Source of the DNA: Dendrobium chrysotoxum
Lineage: Eukaryota; Streptophyta; Magnoliopsida; Asparagales; Orchidaceae
Assembly: GCA_019925795.1 (NCBI GenBank)
Contig: CM034314.1
Span: forward strand, 32,109,774-32,173,773
Length of the DNA: 64,000 nt
Direction of reading: 5' to 3'
Below, one piece after another: positions 1-11,032 of the stretch; positions within the stretch are counted from its first letter, which is position 1, and each line of letters opens with the position of its first letter. The translations under genes were made by a program, and so were the position numbers. The notes under the pieces are model-generated. The model made no database searches, was not told the origin of the DNA, and worked only from the letters and a program-made list of their open reading frames with translations.

Positions 1-545
1 TGAACATTCTGCTTTAGATAGAAATCATGTGTCTTTACTTGATGAGTTTGATGCATTGAACAAGAAGCATATTGATCTATCCAATACATATGACTCCATG
101 AAAGTAAAACATATTGAATTAGAAGGCTTATTCAAATAATTAGAGGTATACGCATTTGAACTAGATGGTAGTGAGCCACGCATTAAAACTAGAGGTGGAT
201 AGTCTAAAAAATGCAAACCAGTTTTTAAAGGCCAAAATTTATACATTACAGCAGAACAAAACAACACCTACTTTAATACATTCGTAAAACCCCACATCAG
301 TATATGCATTATATAATCCTAGGAAAGGCACATCACCCAAAAAAGACTAATAAATCCATTCATAGGGGTTAGGTGTCATACTTATGGCATGCTAGGTCAG
401 ATAACCTATACTTGCACCATCCACCATAGGACACATCTGGTGTGGAAGCCAAAATCACATGCATGACAGCATAGCATGCATATATATCATTCATCAAAGC
501 AAAGGTGGAACCCAAACTCACTTAGGCTCCTAAATCTAATGTCTG
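1..545 (+). pseudogene. E1 gag C-terminal part (coiled coil and zinc knuckle), degenerate
   Basis: This is the tail of a Ty1/copia Gag that begins before the window. The first 120 bases read as a charged, heptad-like stretch (around SLLDEFDALNKKH) that lines up with the coiled-coil part of the E3 Gag at 12074-12500. Stop codons follow. Around 370-450 there is a ruined CCHC zinc knuckle, in which the CxxC spacing survives only as C-H-T-Y, followed by the THLVWKPK-type segment seen in the other copies. Gag packages the RNA in virus-like particles in the cytoplasm; this copy cannot encode it. The family assignment is firm from the downstream pol, and the exact limits are approximate. Confidence 0.75.
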
Positions 546-570
546 ATTGACTTTGTAAGAGTGCTCTAAT

Positions 571-3559
571 AAAGGACCTGGTGAGAGCATGTGGTACCTA
601 GACAGTGAATTCTCAAGGCACATGAATAAAAATTTGAAGTAGTTCATTATGTTGGAGGCCAGGTTAGGAGGTAAGGTCACACTAAGAGACACCACCACTA
701 AGAACATGGTAGGCTCAGGTACAAATAGTAACTCAAATAATTTTATAATTAAAATTGTCTTACTAGTAGTGGTATAAAGCATAATTTACTTAGCATTAGT
801 TAGTTATGTGATGAGGGTTTTGATATTAAATTTTATCTGCAAGATGCATGATTAGCTTAAATGGAAAATTAGTCTTAGAAAGGAAAAGAGTAAATAATAT
901 TTATATGCTAGATTCAAATTACATTGAATATTCTAATTCTCTGTGCTCAAAAACTATTATTGATGAATCCTGGCTATGGCATACGAGACTATGTCAAACA
1001 AGTATGAAGACCCTTAGAAATAACACCCAAAAAGACCTAGTTAGAGGCATACCCAAGTTAGATTTCACTAAGGAAAACCTATGAGATGCCTAACAACTAG
1101 GAAAATAAATTAAGTCTTTATTTAATTCAATCAAGGACATCAACTCCTCCAAGCCACTAAAAATTCTTCATATGGACCCATTAGCACTGCCAATCTAGGA
1201 GGGAAATCAAATGGATTTGTAATCATTGATGACTATTATAGATTCATCTACGTTAGATTCCTAGCATAAAAGAGTGAATCATTTGAGAAATTTGGAACCC
1301 TCTCTACCTGGATACAAAGAAAATTAGGAAGTGAAATATTAACCATTCATAGTAATCATGGTGGAGAGTTTGAGAATGAAAATTTTGAATCCTATTGTTA
1401 AGAGATAGGGATAGAATATAAATTTTATGCCCCTAGGACATGTCCGCATAATGGAATAGCTAAAAGAAAAATAAAACTTTGGTAAAATGTTCTAGGGCCA
1501 TGCTAGCTAAATATTCTATCCCTAGATACTTTTGGATAGATGCAGTAAACATCATCTGTTATGTATTGAATAGGGTAAATATTAGATCCAAGTTAAATAA
1601 GACATGTTAAGAGCTTCTTAAGGGTAAAATATCTAATCTTTCTCACTTGCATGTCTTTGGATGTAGATATTTTATCATGATCAATGGAAAATTATCTCTA
1701 CGAAAATTTGATTCCAAATCTGATGAAGGAGTCTTGTTAGGATATTCAAATGTAGGTAAAACCTCTAAGATTTTTAATAATAGGACCTTAATAATAGAAG
1801 AGTCCACTCATATTGTGTTTCATGAATCAGATAATCTTCTAAACTTAGGTTAGAGGAAAAAGTTATAGCGATTACCCAAGGGGTAGAATCATTTAACCTA
1901 GGAGATAAAGTACAACCTCAAGAGCCCTTGGCTAGAGAATGGAGATACTCATCTAGCCATCCTAGAGAACTTATCTTTGGAGACCCATTTGAAGGTATTA
2001 AAACTAGGCATGGACTTAGGAAGGAGGTTAATCATTTGGCATTTGTCTCTATGATAAAACCCATCAACATAGATAAAGCCCTAGCCGATGAATTTTGGAT
2101 CTTAGCAATACAAGAAGAGCTAAATTAATTTGTTAGAAATGATGTATGGGAACTGGTCAGAAGACCTAACTACCATAATATTGTATAACCTAAGTGGGTT
2201 TTCAAAAATAGAATGAATGACTCTAGTATAATGGTGAGGAATAAGGTTAGATTAGTAGTTAAGGGGTACAATTGGATTGAAGAAATTGATTTTGAGGAAA
2301 CTTTTGCCCCATAGCTAGATTAGAAGCCATTAGAGTGCTACTTGCCTTTGCTTTCTTTAGAGGTTTCAAGATGTATCAGATTAATGTTAAGAATACCTTT
2401 CTAAATGGGGTGATTAAAAAAGATGTATATGTTGAGCAACCCTAAGATCTTGAGAATTCTCAATTTTTCTATCATGTATTCAAGTTAAAGAAGGTATTGT
2501 ATGGATTAAAGTAAGCACCTAGATCTTGGTATGAAAGGATGAGCATATTCTTCCTTGATAGATCCTTTATTAAGGACAATGTAGACACCACCCTATTTCT
2601 TAGGAAAGAGGGAGAAGACCTACTCATTGTTCAAATTTATGTGGATCATATATAGTTTGTATCTATAAAAAAGAATCTATGTGATGAATTTTTAAAGAAA
2701 ATGAGTGAAGCGTTTGAGATGAGCATGATGGGAGAGCTTAACTACTTTCTTGAATTTAGCATAAAGCAAAGGGATGATGGAACCTTCCTTAGCCAATCAA
2801 AATATATCAGGGATATTCTTAAGAAATATAAGATGGATATACTAAAGAAATAAGTAGTCCCATGTTCTCTACTATTCAATTAGGTAAAAATCTAATTGGA
2901 AAATCAATTGATCTGAAAAAATATAGAGGGATAATTGGATCACTTCTTACTTGACTGCTAGTAAACTTGATATAATATTTAGTATATATCCATGTACAAG
3001 ATTTTAAGCTAATCCAAAAGAATCTCATATGTCTGCTGTTAGGAGAATCCTTAAATACCTATTAAGCACCCAAAACCTAGGTATTCGATATCCTGGATAT
3101 AGCTCTATAGCTCATCCTTTAAGATCATAAGATATTTAGACTATGATTTTATAGGATCTAGGGCAGAGAGGAAAAGTACATCAGGAACCTATCAATTTAT
3201 AGGCCAACCATTAGTTTCCTGGTCCAATAGAAAGCAAAATTTAGGAGGTAAACTATATAATCGTAGGAAGCTATGTTGCTCAAGTCTTATGGCTAAAGCA
3301 ACAAATCTTAGATCTTGGACTACCAGTAGGCACAATTCCTATCATGTGAGATAATATTAGTGTCATTTGTATTTCCAAAAATCCAATTCAACACTTCTAT
3401 AGGCATCATTTTATAAGAGATCATGTAGCCAAGGGGGATATAGAACAACTCCATATAGCTACTGGAGACCGATTGGAAGAAATCTTCACCAAACCCCTAG
3501 CCTATGACACATTTAGCACCTTGAGGACTAGACTAGGTGTTATAGAGATTCATACTTGA
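571..3559 (+). pseudogene. E1 Ty1/copia pol (PR-IN-RT-RNase H), heavily degenerate
   Basis: The Pol domains occur in copia order but are broken by many stops and frameshifts. The protease motif WYLDS is followed by E where the catalytic DSG needs G (about 590). The integrase core has SNHGGEF where the other copies have SDHGGEF, and AKRK where the glutamate-bearing VERK is expected, so two of the three DDE acidic residues are lost (about 1345-1480). In RT, the YVDD box reads YVDH and is followed by a stop (about 2640). RNase H remnants and the final LADIFTKPL-like segment (EEIFTKPL here) end at a stop at 3557-3559. Several of these changes are G-to-A or C-to-T. This is the most decayed Sirevirus pol in the window, which suggests the oldest copy. 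Confidence 0.88.
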
Positions 3560-3868
3560 TTCAGGATGAATCTAAATACTTCTATCATTCGAAATCAACC
3601 ATTTATTTTTATGTGCTTTAAGTATATATCATTTTAAATTTGTGTGTTTGTTTGTGTATATTATATATATATATATATTTATTTATTATTTAGTAGATAT
3701 TTCCTAATCATAACACACGCTTCACTAGCTTAAACAAAAAATTAAAAATTAAAAATCAAATTTTTTTTACATTGTACAATATTATTCTCTTCTTACTATT
3801 CGATCTGCACATCACTATACAAATCTCTACCTTTAGTTAAATTAACTATTCAGATATTACATACTCAA
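3560..3868 (+). other. E1 spacer between pol and the extra ORF
   Basis: This is non-coding A+T-rich sequence with a short (TA)n run near 3661-3678. It corresponds in position to the 650-1,600 bp spacers of the other copies. I see no palindrome array or clear TATA box here, so it is either shortened or decayed. Confidence 0.5.
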
Positions 3869-3990
3869 ATGGCCAAAGGAAGCAAATACAGTCGCCTGAC
3901 CCAAGGAGGCTCTTCCTCTTTTCACCCTGCCGACAATCGCATTCAATCTGTTGAAGATAAAGCCACTATTTGGGGTTGAGAAGGGGTTTT
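3869..3990 (+). pseudogene. E1 extra ORF, N-terminal fragment
   Basis: The ATG at 3869 opens a short basic, Ser-rich reading frame (MAKGSKYSRLTQ...) that matches in position and style the starts of the extra ORFs of E3 (MSGSGKRV), E4 (MLGSGKRV) and E6 (MAGGKRSR). After about 36 codons the similarity stops near a T-rich run, and unrelated sequence follows. The remaining part of an equivalent ORF, starting just where this fragment ends in the alignment, is found at 42395 on the same strand. I infer that one element was split by later insertions. Confidence 0.55.
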
Positions 3991-5073
3991 TGAAAAGATT
4001 TGTTTTTTTTTTTTTTGAGAATTTTAAGTCAGAATTTTAGTCTCAAAATTGAACACATCACTATGAACGATATATTGCCTCATGAGATGAAGATATCATT
4101 CCCTAGTGGGTTCATATAATAAGGCTAAAAATTTCATCCAAGCTATTATATTCAAATTCAAGAAAGGACGACATATAAACCCGAAGGGTTAAAATGGCAT
4201 TCTATCAAACGTCTAACTATAATAGTCTTGATGAAAGATCATTAATTTCATATTCAGGGTCTTGATAAGAAATGATATATCTTCCTAAGGAAAGGAAATA
4301 ACATTTACTAATCGATCGTTCGAATATGACAATAATGATCGCTGTTTATTTAACTTTCCCAGAGAAGACTAGTTGATTTTTAAAAATTAATTTTTTGAAA
4401 AGGTGGATGTGGGTTCTAAATATCCTACAACTGCAAGCTCTAGTAGTTAATTATATTAAAAGGAGGTTAAATTCCCAATGAATACTCTCAATTAAAATAA
4501 TAACAAAAATTTTATTTAGAAATTTTTGAGGAGTGATATCAAAGGAGATAATTTTAAAGTTTCAATAGGATTGGATCAAATTTTAAACACTTAATCTAGA
4601 GATCAAAGTAGGAAGGGTTAAAGGCACTTTAGGATTCTAAAATAATTCAAAAGTGCCCCAATTTGATGCTAATGTTGGGCTTTAAGGTTTAGATTGAGAG
4701 AATCTTTAATTTGAGTTGATAATTTTATTAGAAATTTAAGATTATATTTCCAGAAAATGAGGTCTTAAGGCCTAAACCTAGCTCAAAACCTAAATCTAAA
4801 TTGGTCACCAAATAATAATGACTCAAACCTAGCTAATGCAATGCAAAATTTTGACTTATCTCGACCTAGAGTGGGGAGAAAGCTAACCACTTAGTCAATT
4901 AAAATTCATGAATCCGATCATTTTTATAAAAGAGTGGTAGGAAAATTATTGATTATAATTTTAAGGAGTTCGGGCCAACATTTAGATCGGGTCCTAATTA
5001 GCCCCTTGCCTTATGTAGGTGAAAATGCTTGAATCAAATGCAATTAAAATTTTAGACTCTTTAAGTTGGTTTC
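3987..5073. other. Anonymous A+T-rich DNA between E1 and E6
   Basis: I recognise no coding sequence, RNA or transposon motif. There is a T-run at 4000-4016. The sequence is probably continuous with the DNA at 35477 and beyond, since E6 lies between the two. It may be the left part of an element inserted into E1, but I could not find matching termini or a target duplication. Confidence 0.4.
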
Positions 5074-6936
5074 TGAAAGTTCGTTAGGGATGTTAAGCCC
5101 TTGTGAACTAGCCCGAGGCTAAGTAAGGGGGGGGGGGGGTGAATTAGTAGTTTAAAAAATATTTGAGAAAATATGATTTTGAAAACCTTTTCAGATGTTC
5201 TAAAATAATTACAATTTCACGATGACGTGGAGATGTTTAATCAGACAAAATAATAACTTGAACCACATAATCATCCATAGAAAGTAAAGTGAAGAAATTA
5301 ATATGTAGAACAGTAAAAGAAAGAGCACATCAGATTTTATAGTGGTTTGGTCAACTTGACCTACATCCACTCCCTGGAGCCTCCCCTCTAGGTATTGCAC
5401 TAAAACTCAGTGACTCTCTTTCTACTCCCACAGCAAGGCGGAGAAGCATTTACAAAACTCTTTTTCACCAACCCGGTGAGGTAGAGAACCTAGACTCCTT
5501 TTGCTTCCTCCTGAATCAGGCAGAGTACCTTACCTCCTTTCACTTCCACCTGATGTAGGCAGAGAACCTTACCTCCTTTTGCTTCCTCCTGAAGTAGGCA
5601 GAGAACCTTGATTTTCTAGCTGTTGATCCTTCCCATAAGGACACCAAGGACAAGGGATGATGACTTGAGATGATGACTTGAATCCTTACTTGGAGTAACA
5701 TTTGTGAACACCTCACAAACTCCCCCTCACAGGATTCCCTCTCTCTCTCTCTTTCAAGCTCTCCCTCTCCCTCTCAAGAATCTCTTAGGTGAGGACAGCG
5801 ATAAAAGATTTTTACAATACCAAGAAAGAGACCTGAAATAGAAGGGCTCAAAAATTGCCCTAAATTTTAACTTGCCGTTAAAGATCATCCAGGATGATCA
5901 TGAGATTGTCCTGTATGATCAGTGTAAATCAGACCCTTTTGGCCTGGATAATCTAGTTCCTCTGGATGATTAAAAGACATGGTTTGTTCTGATCATCCGA
6001 GATGATTCTGCCATTATCCTGGATGATTAGTTTAAATAAGGAATATCATCCAGCAGACCGTTCAAGATGTCCAGGAGAAAAGTCAGGATGATCTAAAGAA
6101 AAAGACTTGATCGTCTAGGATGATCTGTCTAGCACCCTATACGATTAGCTCAAAAATGCCCAATATCTTCTAGCACACTGTTCGGGTCAGCCAGGATAGC
6201 TATGCTTGAAGATTTAAAAATGACTTAATCATCCAAGATGATAAAGCTATCATCCTATATAATTAATTCAAAAATGGCAACATCATTTGGCATATAGTTC
6301 AGGTTGTCCAGCTGAGATACACTGGATAATAAGGATTTCTAATTGATCATCCAAGACAATGTGATCGATCAATCAATCCTTAATTACTTTTTTTAATCAC
6401 CTAACTAATTTAGCCATGATTGTAATGAATCATCCTGGATGATACATGTATCGTACAAGATAATTAGACCAAAATATCAAAAATAAAAACTTGCCTAACT
6501 TAGTCTGGCAGCTGAGATTTTCTGATTTGAGTATATCATCCTATATGATGGGAGTATCATCCACGATCATCTGCTTAATCAGACAAACTTAACATGGCTA
6601 CCCTAATTAAGGTTTCTATTTTCAATGGATCATCCAGGGTGATATTACTATCATCCAGGATGGTATGAATATAATTATAATAGAAACTTTAACTCACTAA
6701 AAATCTCCCCCTAAGTGTGTGTGTGCAAGGTTACTTAACTTGGGGATCCATTAAATTACATTTGACTCAAGAAAGGCGAAAACTTACATTGAATTTGAAA
6801 TAAAAATAGACTAGCTTGATCTTAAGATGGCTTAAATTACAATTAATCTTGTGAGCCTAAAAGGTTAGGTACTCAAATAGAAATAAAAATATTTGTTATC
6901 ATCAAAATCATAATCTTTGAATCCATATTTACAACA
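5074..6936 (-). repeat. E6 3' LTR
   Basis: The LTR is bounded by TG and CA on the element strand and is 1,863 bp long. It starts beside the polypurine tract at 6937. In element order it contains a palindrome cluster (about 6665 down to 5885; motifs such as GATCATCCAGGATGATC), a TATA-like region, about three 39-bp minisatellite units ending in AGAACC-type sequence (about 5640-5480), a core including TTTATAGTGGTTTGGTCAA on the plus strand (5336-5354), and a run of 13 G on the plus strand (5127-5139). Its partner is at 33587-35476. Confidence 0.88.
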
Positions 6937-6951
6937 ATCTCTCCCTTTTTT
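6937..6951 (-). other. E6 polypurine tract
   Basis: On the element strand this is an A- and G-rich run ending directly at the 3' LTR, preceded by an ACCATCATAAAAAA-like segment. All five copies have this arrangement. It is the expected primer for plus-strand DNA synthesis. Confidence 0.8.
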
Positions 6952-7204
6952 ATGATGGTAAATATTTGTTAGATAATTTCCAATTTAGCGAATAAAACAC
7001 AGAGTAAGGAAAACTAAGCAATGCAAATTCTATTAGCAAAGCAAATAGTACAGGGGCATTAAACTAATAACTTAAATAGTATAATAACCTAGAACACAAA
7101 CTACTCTCATTCTTGACATCTTAAAAAGGGGAAAGCAGAAGAAAAACATCACCGAGGAAAATAGAATGACAGTACAAAAACAACACAAAACAAGGAAAGC
7201 AATC

Positions 7205-8337
7205 AAGCGAGTAATAAGAGGGCTCTTGATCAGGTGGAGGAGGAGGCGGTGGTGGCTGAAATAGACTATGAATGCTGGCAAACTGCTCTTTAAACCAGGC
7301 CATATTCTAGTCGTGCTGCTACTACTACTGAGCGACGTAGGCATTGAATTAATTCACATCTTTAGTGTGCTGCTACTCTTGGGCAACCACGTAGGAGTTA
7401 AAGTGGGACTCCCACTGGTCAAACATCTATACCTGATGATCTAATGGTGACTCTAGACAGAGAGGAGTAGGTGCAGCAGGCTCAAGAGCAGCTTCTTCCT
7501 CTTCTCCCTCAACATCCGTGTTGGGCTTCAGATGAAGATGAGTGCTGTGAAGAACATGAAAATAGTTGTTGGAGTAGAAGGAAGAAGGGAAATTTGGAGG
7601 AACTAGATATTAAAGATTATATTTTATTTCAAGAGCGTAGGTAATGATGTGTCCTAAGGCTAAGTTGGGATGTCTCTTGTGGCCTGGATCCCTAATGCTA
7701 GTTAAGTGTTTAATGTAGTGAAATAGGAGATCAGTAGCATTGAAGTCACAATGGGCCATGATGTAGTAAGTAATCATTGATAGCAATGGGATAATGTGGA
7801 TGTGGTCACTAGCCTTTAGAATGATAGAAGATCGAAAGATGTGCTGGATTGTTCTAGCATCCTTGACTAAGGAAGTGCAAGCATTATTATGGTACGGGGC
7901 ATTGGTGTTCCTAAGGAAATGATTGGCGACACTCTAATTAAAATCAGGATCAGAGGATAAAAGGTGAAGCTTATCACCAGTGATGGAAAGTTAGAGAATG
8001 TCATGAAATTCCTGAGTGGTTAATTCTACGGGGCATCTGTTAACATAGGAGTGAACAGAGGTATAGGCAGAATCAATGCGAAGGTTCATGAAAAAGACAT
8101 GAAAAGTTCAGTGCTAAATGGAAAGGCAAGTGTTAGAAAAAAGATGAGGGAGGTGTGAGCAAAGAGGTCTAGTACCGGATAGGTGAGGATGTGTGGATTC
8201 ATGATTTTTGACTAAGTAATGCTGACATAAAGATAACATTGGAATCCAGCCTGATCGGCTGCATCAGTGAAGCCAGGGTCGACATTCCCCCTTGAGAAAC
8301 TTGCTCCTTGCTGCCTAGACCTTTTGCCACCAGCCAT
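7205..8337 (-). pseudogene. E6 extra ORF downstream of pol, degenerate
   Basis: The start codon at 8337 (minus strand) begins MAGGKRSRQQGAS, a basic Ser/Gly-rich head like those of E3 and E4. The middle is frameshifted and carries stops, but keeps segments equivalent to the E3 protein, for example LTLAFPFSTEL against the E3 stretch LLPLIYSYNKDL. The C-terminus ends in a proline run followed by DQEP, as in the other copies (PPPP-DQGP). The central part resembles, by pattern only, the 'putative plant transposon protein' domain found in plant retroelements. I see no signal peptide or clear membrane helix. Its role is unknown. A TATA-like CTATTTAAACA sits about 65 bases upstream, after the palindrome array. 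Confidence 0.7.
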
Positions 8338-8409
8338 AAGAAGAAGATTGTATGATTGTAGAAAGAGAGATTGGTGAAATAATGGTTGAAATTAGCTGTT
8401 TAAATAGAA

Positions 8410-8800
8410 ATCAGCCATATCATCCAGATGATAAGTAGTAATAATTGCGTCCAGGATGATTGATCAAAAAGGTGGTCGGATCGTCCAGGAAGATTAGATA
8501 TCATCTAAGATGATTAGACAAAGGTGATCATCCTAATGAGTCAGGACGGATGACTTTTAACTAAAAGGATTATCGAGGATGATTAGGTGGATCATCTAGG
8601 ATGATATGCAATAAATGAATCAGACGGGCTGAATTTAAATCGTCCAACTGCTGCCATGTGGATCGTCCGGTATGATGAGGTGTATCGTCTAGGATGATCA
8701 CCAATAATTGGTTCAGATCAGCCATTAGTTCATGATGGGATGATTTGATCATGTCGTCTAGGATGTTGTGGGGATTGTCCAGGATGATATGACCAAAAAT
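8410..8800 (-). repeat. E6 palindrome array between pol and the extra ORF
   Basis: Short inverted units of the type ATCGTCCAGGATGAT and ATCATCTAGGATGAT recur every 30-50 bases. They are the same class as the units in the E6 and E5 LTRs. The array ends just before the TATA-like sequence and start codon of the extra ORF. It may be a promoter element. Confidence 0.75.
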
Positions 8801-9263
8801 AAAAAACAAAATTGAAGGAGAGGAATGATCAGGGGACCCAAAAATAACAAAAAAAATAAAATCAAACCAAACAAAAAGAATAAAAATGAGGAAATAACAC
8901 AAAAAAACTTTTTTTTGATTCGATCTGCTCTAGTAAATCAGAATTTTTTCTTAATTTTTAATTTAAAAGCCAACAAGAAGAAAATTGACAATGCTAAAAT
9001 CCAGAAAAGTTAGAAAATTGATTTTCATAACTCCTACCTCAAACAACTTACAGGTTCAAATTCCCTTCAAATAAAAATATAATTTGGAAGAAAAGAAATT
9101 AGATAAGAAAAGTGATCCTTTTAAACTTTATTCCAGAAAAATATCTGATAAAGTAGTATTGTAAATTAAACAACCAGCAATCATAATTTTTAATCTCAAG
9201 TGTTTGAATATATTAAGGATACATGAATTCATCTAAGATTTTTTACAGATTTGAATGAGGAAG
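8801..9263 (-). other. E6 non-coding spacer, left of the E3 insertion
   Basis: This A-rich spacer aligns with 22980-23340 of E5, where the same sequence is uninterrupted. It contains no supported gene. The last five bases (GGAAG, 9259-9263) are the left copy of the E3 target duplication. Confidence 0.7.
9259..9263. repeat. Target-site duplication of E3, left copy
   Basis: GGAAG directly precedes the TG that starts the E3 5' LTR. The identical GGAAG follows the terminal CA of the 3' LTR at 20633-20637. A 5-bp duplication is the expected integration footprint for Ty1/copia. Confidence 0.92.
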
Positions 9264-9584
9264 TGTTAGGATTTGTGTAAATCCTTTCGTTCAAAAAAAT
9301 TCTGATACAAATTATTTTTTTATGATTACAAAAAGCTTTTTATTTATTTTATTCTTCTCCTAACATATATTGGTGTTTCTTTTTGTGTGCACTAACATGT
9401 TCTTTCAGGATATTCGCACTCGGGAATTCTGAAGACTTCAAGTTCATGTGTTAATGTTTATTATAAGAGAAGTCTATATTTTTTATTTTCTTTAGTCTGA
9501 CAGAGTATGATTGTAAGTTAGATAACTCTGCACACACACACACACAATAGAGGAGTGAAAAACTTTTTTTTTTTAAAACTGATC

Positions 9585-10130
9585 GTACAGTATGATATAC
9601 AGTCGTGCGAGACGATCTGCATATATGTCATCCACAACGAACCTATCTGGCTTGAAATTTTTTCTTCTAAGTTCTATTCGTACAGTACGACATATGGTTC
9701 GTATAGAAGATTTGTGGTACGAACGGCTCTGTTTTTGTTTCGTAGTGGTTCGTACAGGACGAATCGTTCATTTTTTGAACTATTTATATAGTACGAAATA
9801 TGGTTCGTATAGAAGGTTTTATGGTACGAACGGCTCTATTTTTTGATTTGTACTGGTTCGTACGGGATGAATCATTCATTTTTTTGAACTATTCGTACAG
9901 TACGAATTATGGTTCCTATAAAAGATTTTATGGTACGAATGGATCTATTTTTTGTTTGTACGGGACGAATCGTTCTTTCTTGAAACTATTCGTACAGTAT
10001 GAAATATAATTCGTAAAGAAAATTTTATGGTACGAACGGCTCTATTTTAGGTTTGTGTGGGATCGTACGAGAAGATCATTCAATGATTTGAACTATTCGT
10101 ACAGTATGAATATCGATCGTACGGGACGAT
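9585..10130 (+). repeat. Palindrome array in the E3 5' LTR (GTAC-centred)
   Basis: Units such as TTCGTACAGTACGA and GGTTCGTACAGGACGAAT recur many times, within longer blocks of roughly 90-110 bases that also contain GGTACGAACGGCTCTATTTT. The array lies directly upstream of the TATA-like box. Palindrome clusters in LTRs are a known Sirevirus trait. The motif here differs from the CCAGG-centred class of E5 and E6. Confidence 0.85.
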
Positions 10131-10185
10131 CGGGATGCTTGAAACTTGAAAAATTCAGTTTTTGGACGGGTTTTCTTATCCTTAG

Positions 10186-10194
10186 TATTTAAGG
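10186..10194 (+). promoter_or_regulatory. TATA-like box of the E3 5' LTR
   Basis: TATTTAAGG lies about 55 bases after the last palindrome. The 3' LTR has the same sequence at 19938-19946, and the E4 LTR has TATATAAGG at the same place. This is the likely start region of the genomic RNA. It is inferred from position only. Confidence 0.55.
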
Positions 10195-10976
10195 ACCTTT
10201 AAACTGACTTGTAGAAAGATGCTTCTACAAACTTCTTCTTGAGAGAGGAAGGGAGAGTGATAAGAGAGAGTGTTTGGGTGTGAGTTGAGTGAGATCCTTA
10301 GAGTAAAAAAATATGAGGCGATTCACAAAGTTATCCAAGAGTGAGGATTTCATTATTTTATACTTTAAGTCGCTTCTCTATCTCCTTGAAGACTCTTGAG
10401 AGAAGATCTTTGAAGAAGGTCGGGTTCCCTACCGTCACTAAGAGGGTGAGGAAGGACGACTGGTTCTCTGCCGTCACCAGGAGGGTGAAAAAGGACAATC
10501 GGTTCTCTGCCGTCACTTGGAGAGTGAAAAAGGACGACATTTCTCTGCCACACTAAGTTGGTGGAAGAGAGTTTGTAAAGGCTTTCCGCCTTATTGTGGG
10601 AGCAAAAGGAGATTCACTTGAATTCTGTGCAATACCTAGAGAAAGAGTCTCCAGGGAGTGGATGTAGGTCGTGTTTGACCGAACCACTATAAATTCTGGT
10701 ATTTTTTGTTCTTACTTTTTATTTTTTCAGCAATGTTATTTTTTATGCATTTTATTTTTCTGTGGTTGAATTTTTGAGATTGAAAAAGATTTAAAGAAAA
10801 ATTCACTCTGTTCATATTGTACGAAGGTAAATCGTACTGTATGATTTACATAAGTTTTTTTATATATAATTTTTCCAAAATTCCAAGAGAAAATTTTTAA
10901 AAGGACCAATTCACCCCCCTCTTGGTTAGCCTAGGGACGTAAGAAATAGGTCTAATAACTTATTCGGACTTTCAAG

Positions 10977-10988
10977 TGGTATCAGAGC
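10977..10988 (+). other. E3 primer-binding site
   Basis: TGGTATCAGAGC lies two bases after the 5' LTR. It matches the 3' end complement of plant initiator-Met tRNA and primes minus-strand synthesis in most plant copia elements. Confidence 0.93.
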
Positions 10989-11032
10989 CTTTTTTGAAAA
11001 TTACTATTTAAACTACTTTTTGAAATTCGATC

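Larger units (their letters stand above)
9264..10974 (+). repeat. E3 5' LTR
   Basis: The LTR starts TGTTAGG and ends GGACTTTCA, two bases before the PBS. In order it contains a palindrome cluster (9585-10130), a TATA-like TATTTAAGG (10186), about three 38-bp minisatellite units (10428-10550), a conserved core with GACCGAACCACTATAAAT (10677-10694), and a C tract just before TTGGTTAGCCTAGGG. It should act as promoter and polyadenylation region. Confidence 0.94.

Noticed and set aside
7121..7344. Short frame with a long proline run considered as a host gene
   Set aside because: It is the C-terminus of the E6 extra ORF; the proline run followed by DQEP matches the tails of E3 and E4.
9585..10010. 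Palindrome array considered as a CRISPR or satellite array
   Set aside because: The spacing and units are irregular, there are no unique spacers of fixed size, and the host is a plant. The array is repeated in every LTR of the family.
10977..10988. TGGTATCAGAGC sites considered as tRNA gene fragments
   Set aside because: They stand two bases inside LTRs, where the primer-binding site belongs, and no cloverleaf surrounds them.
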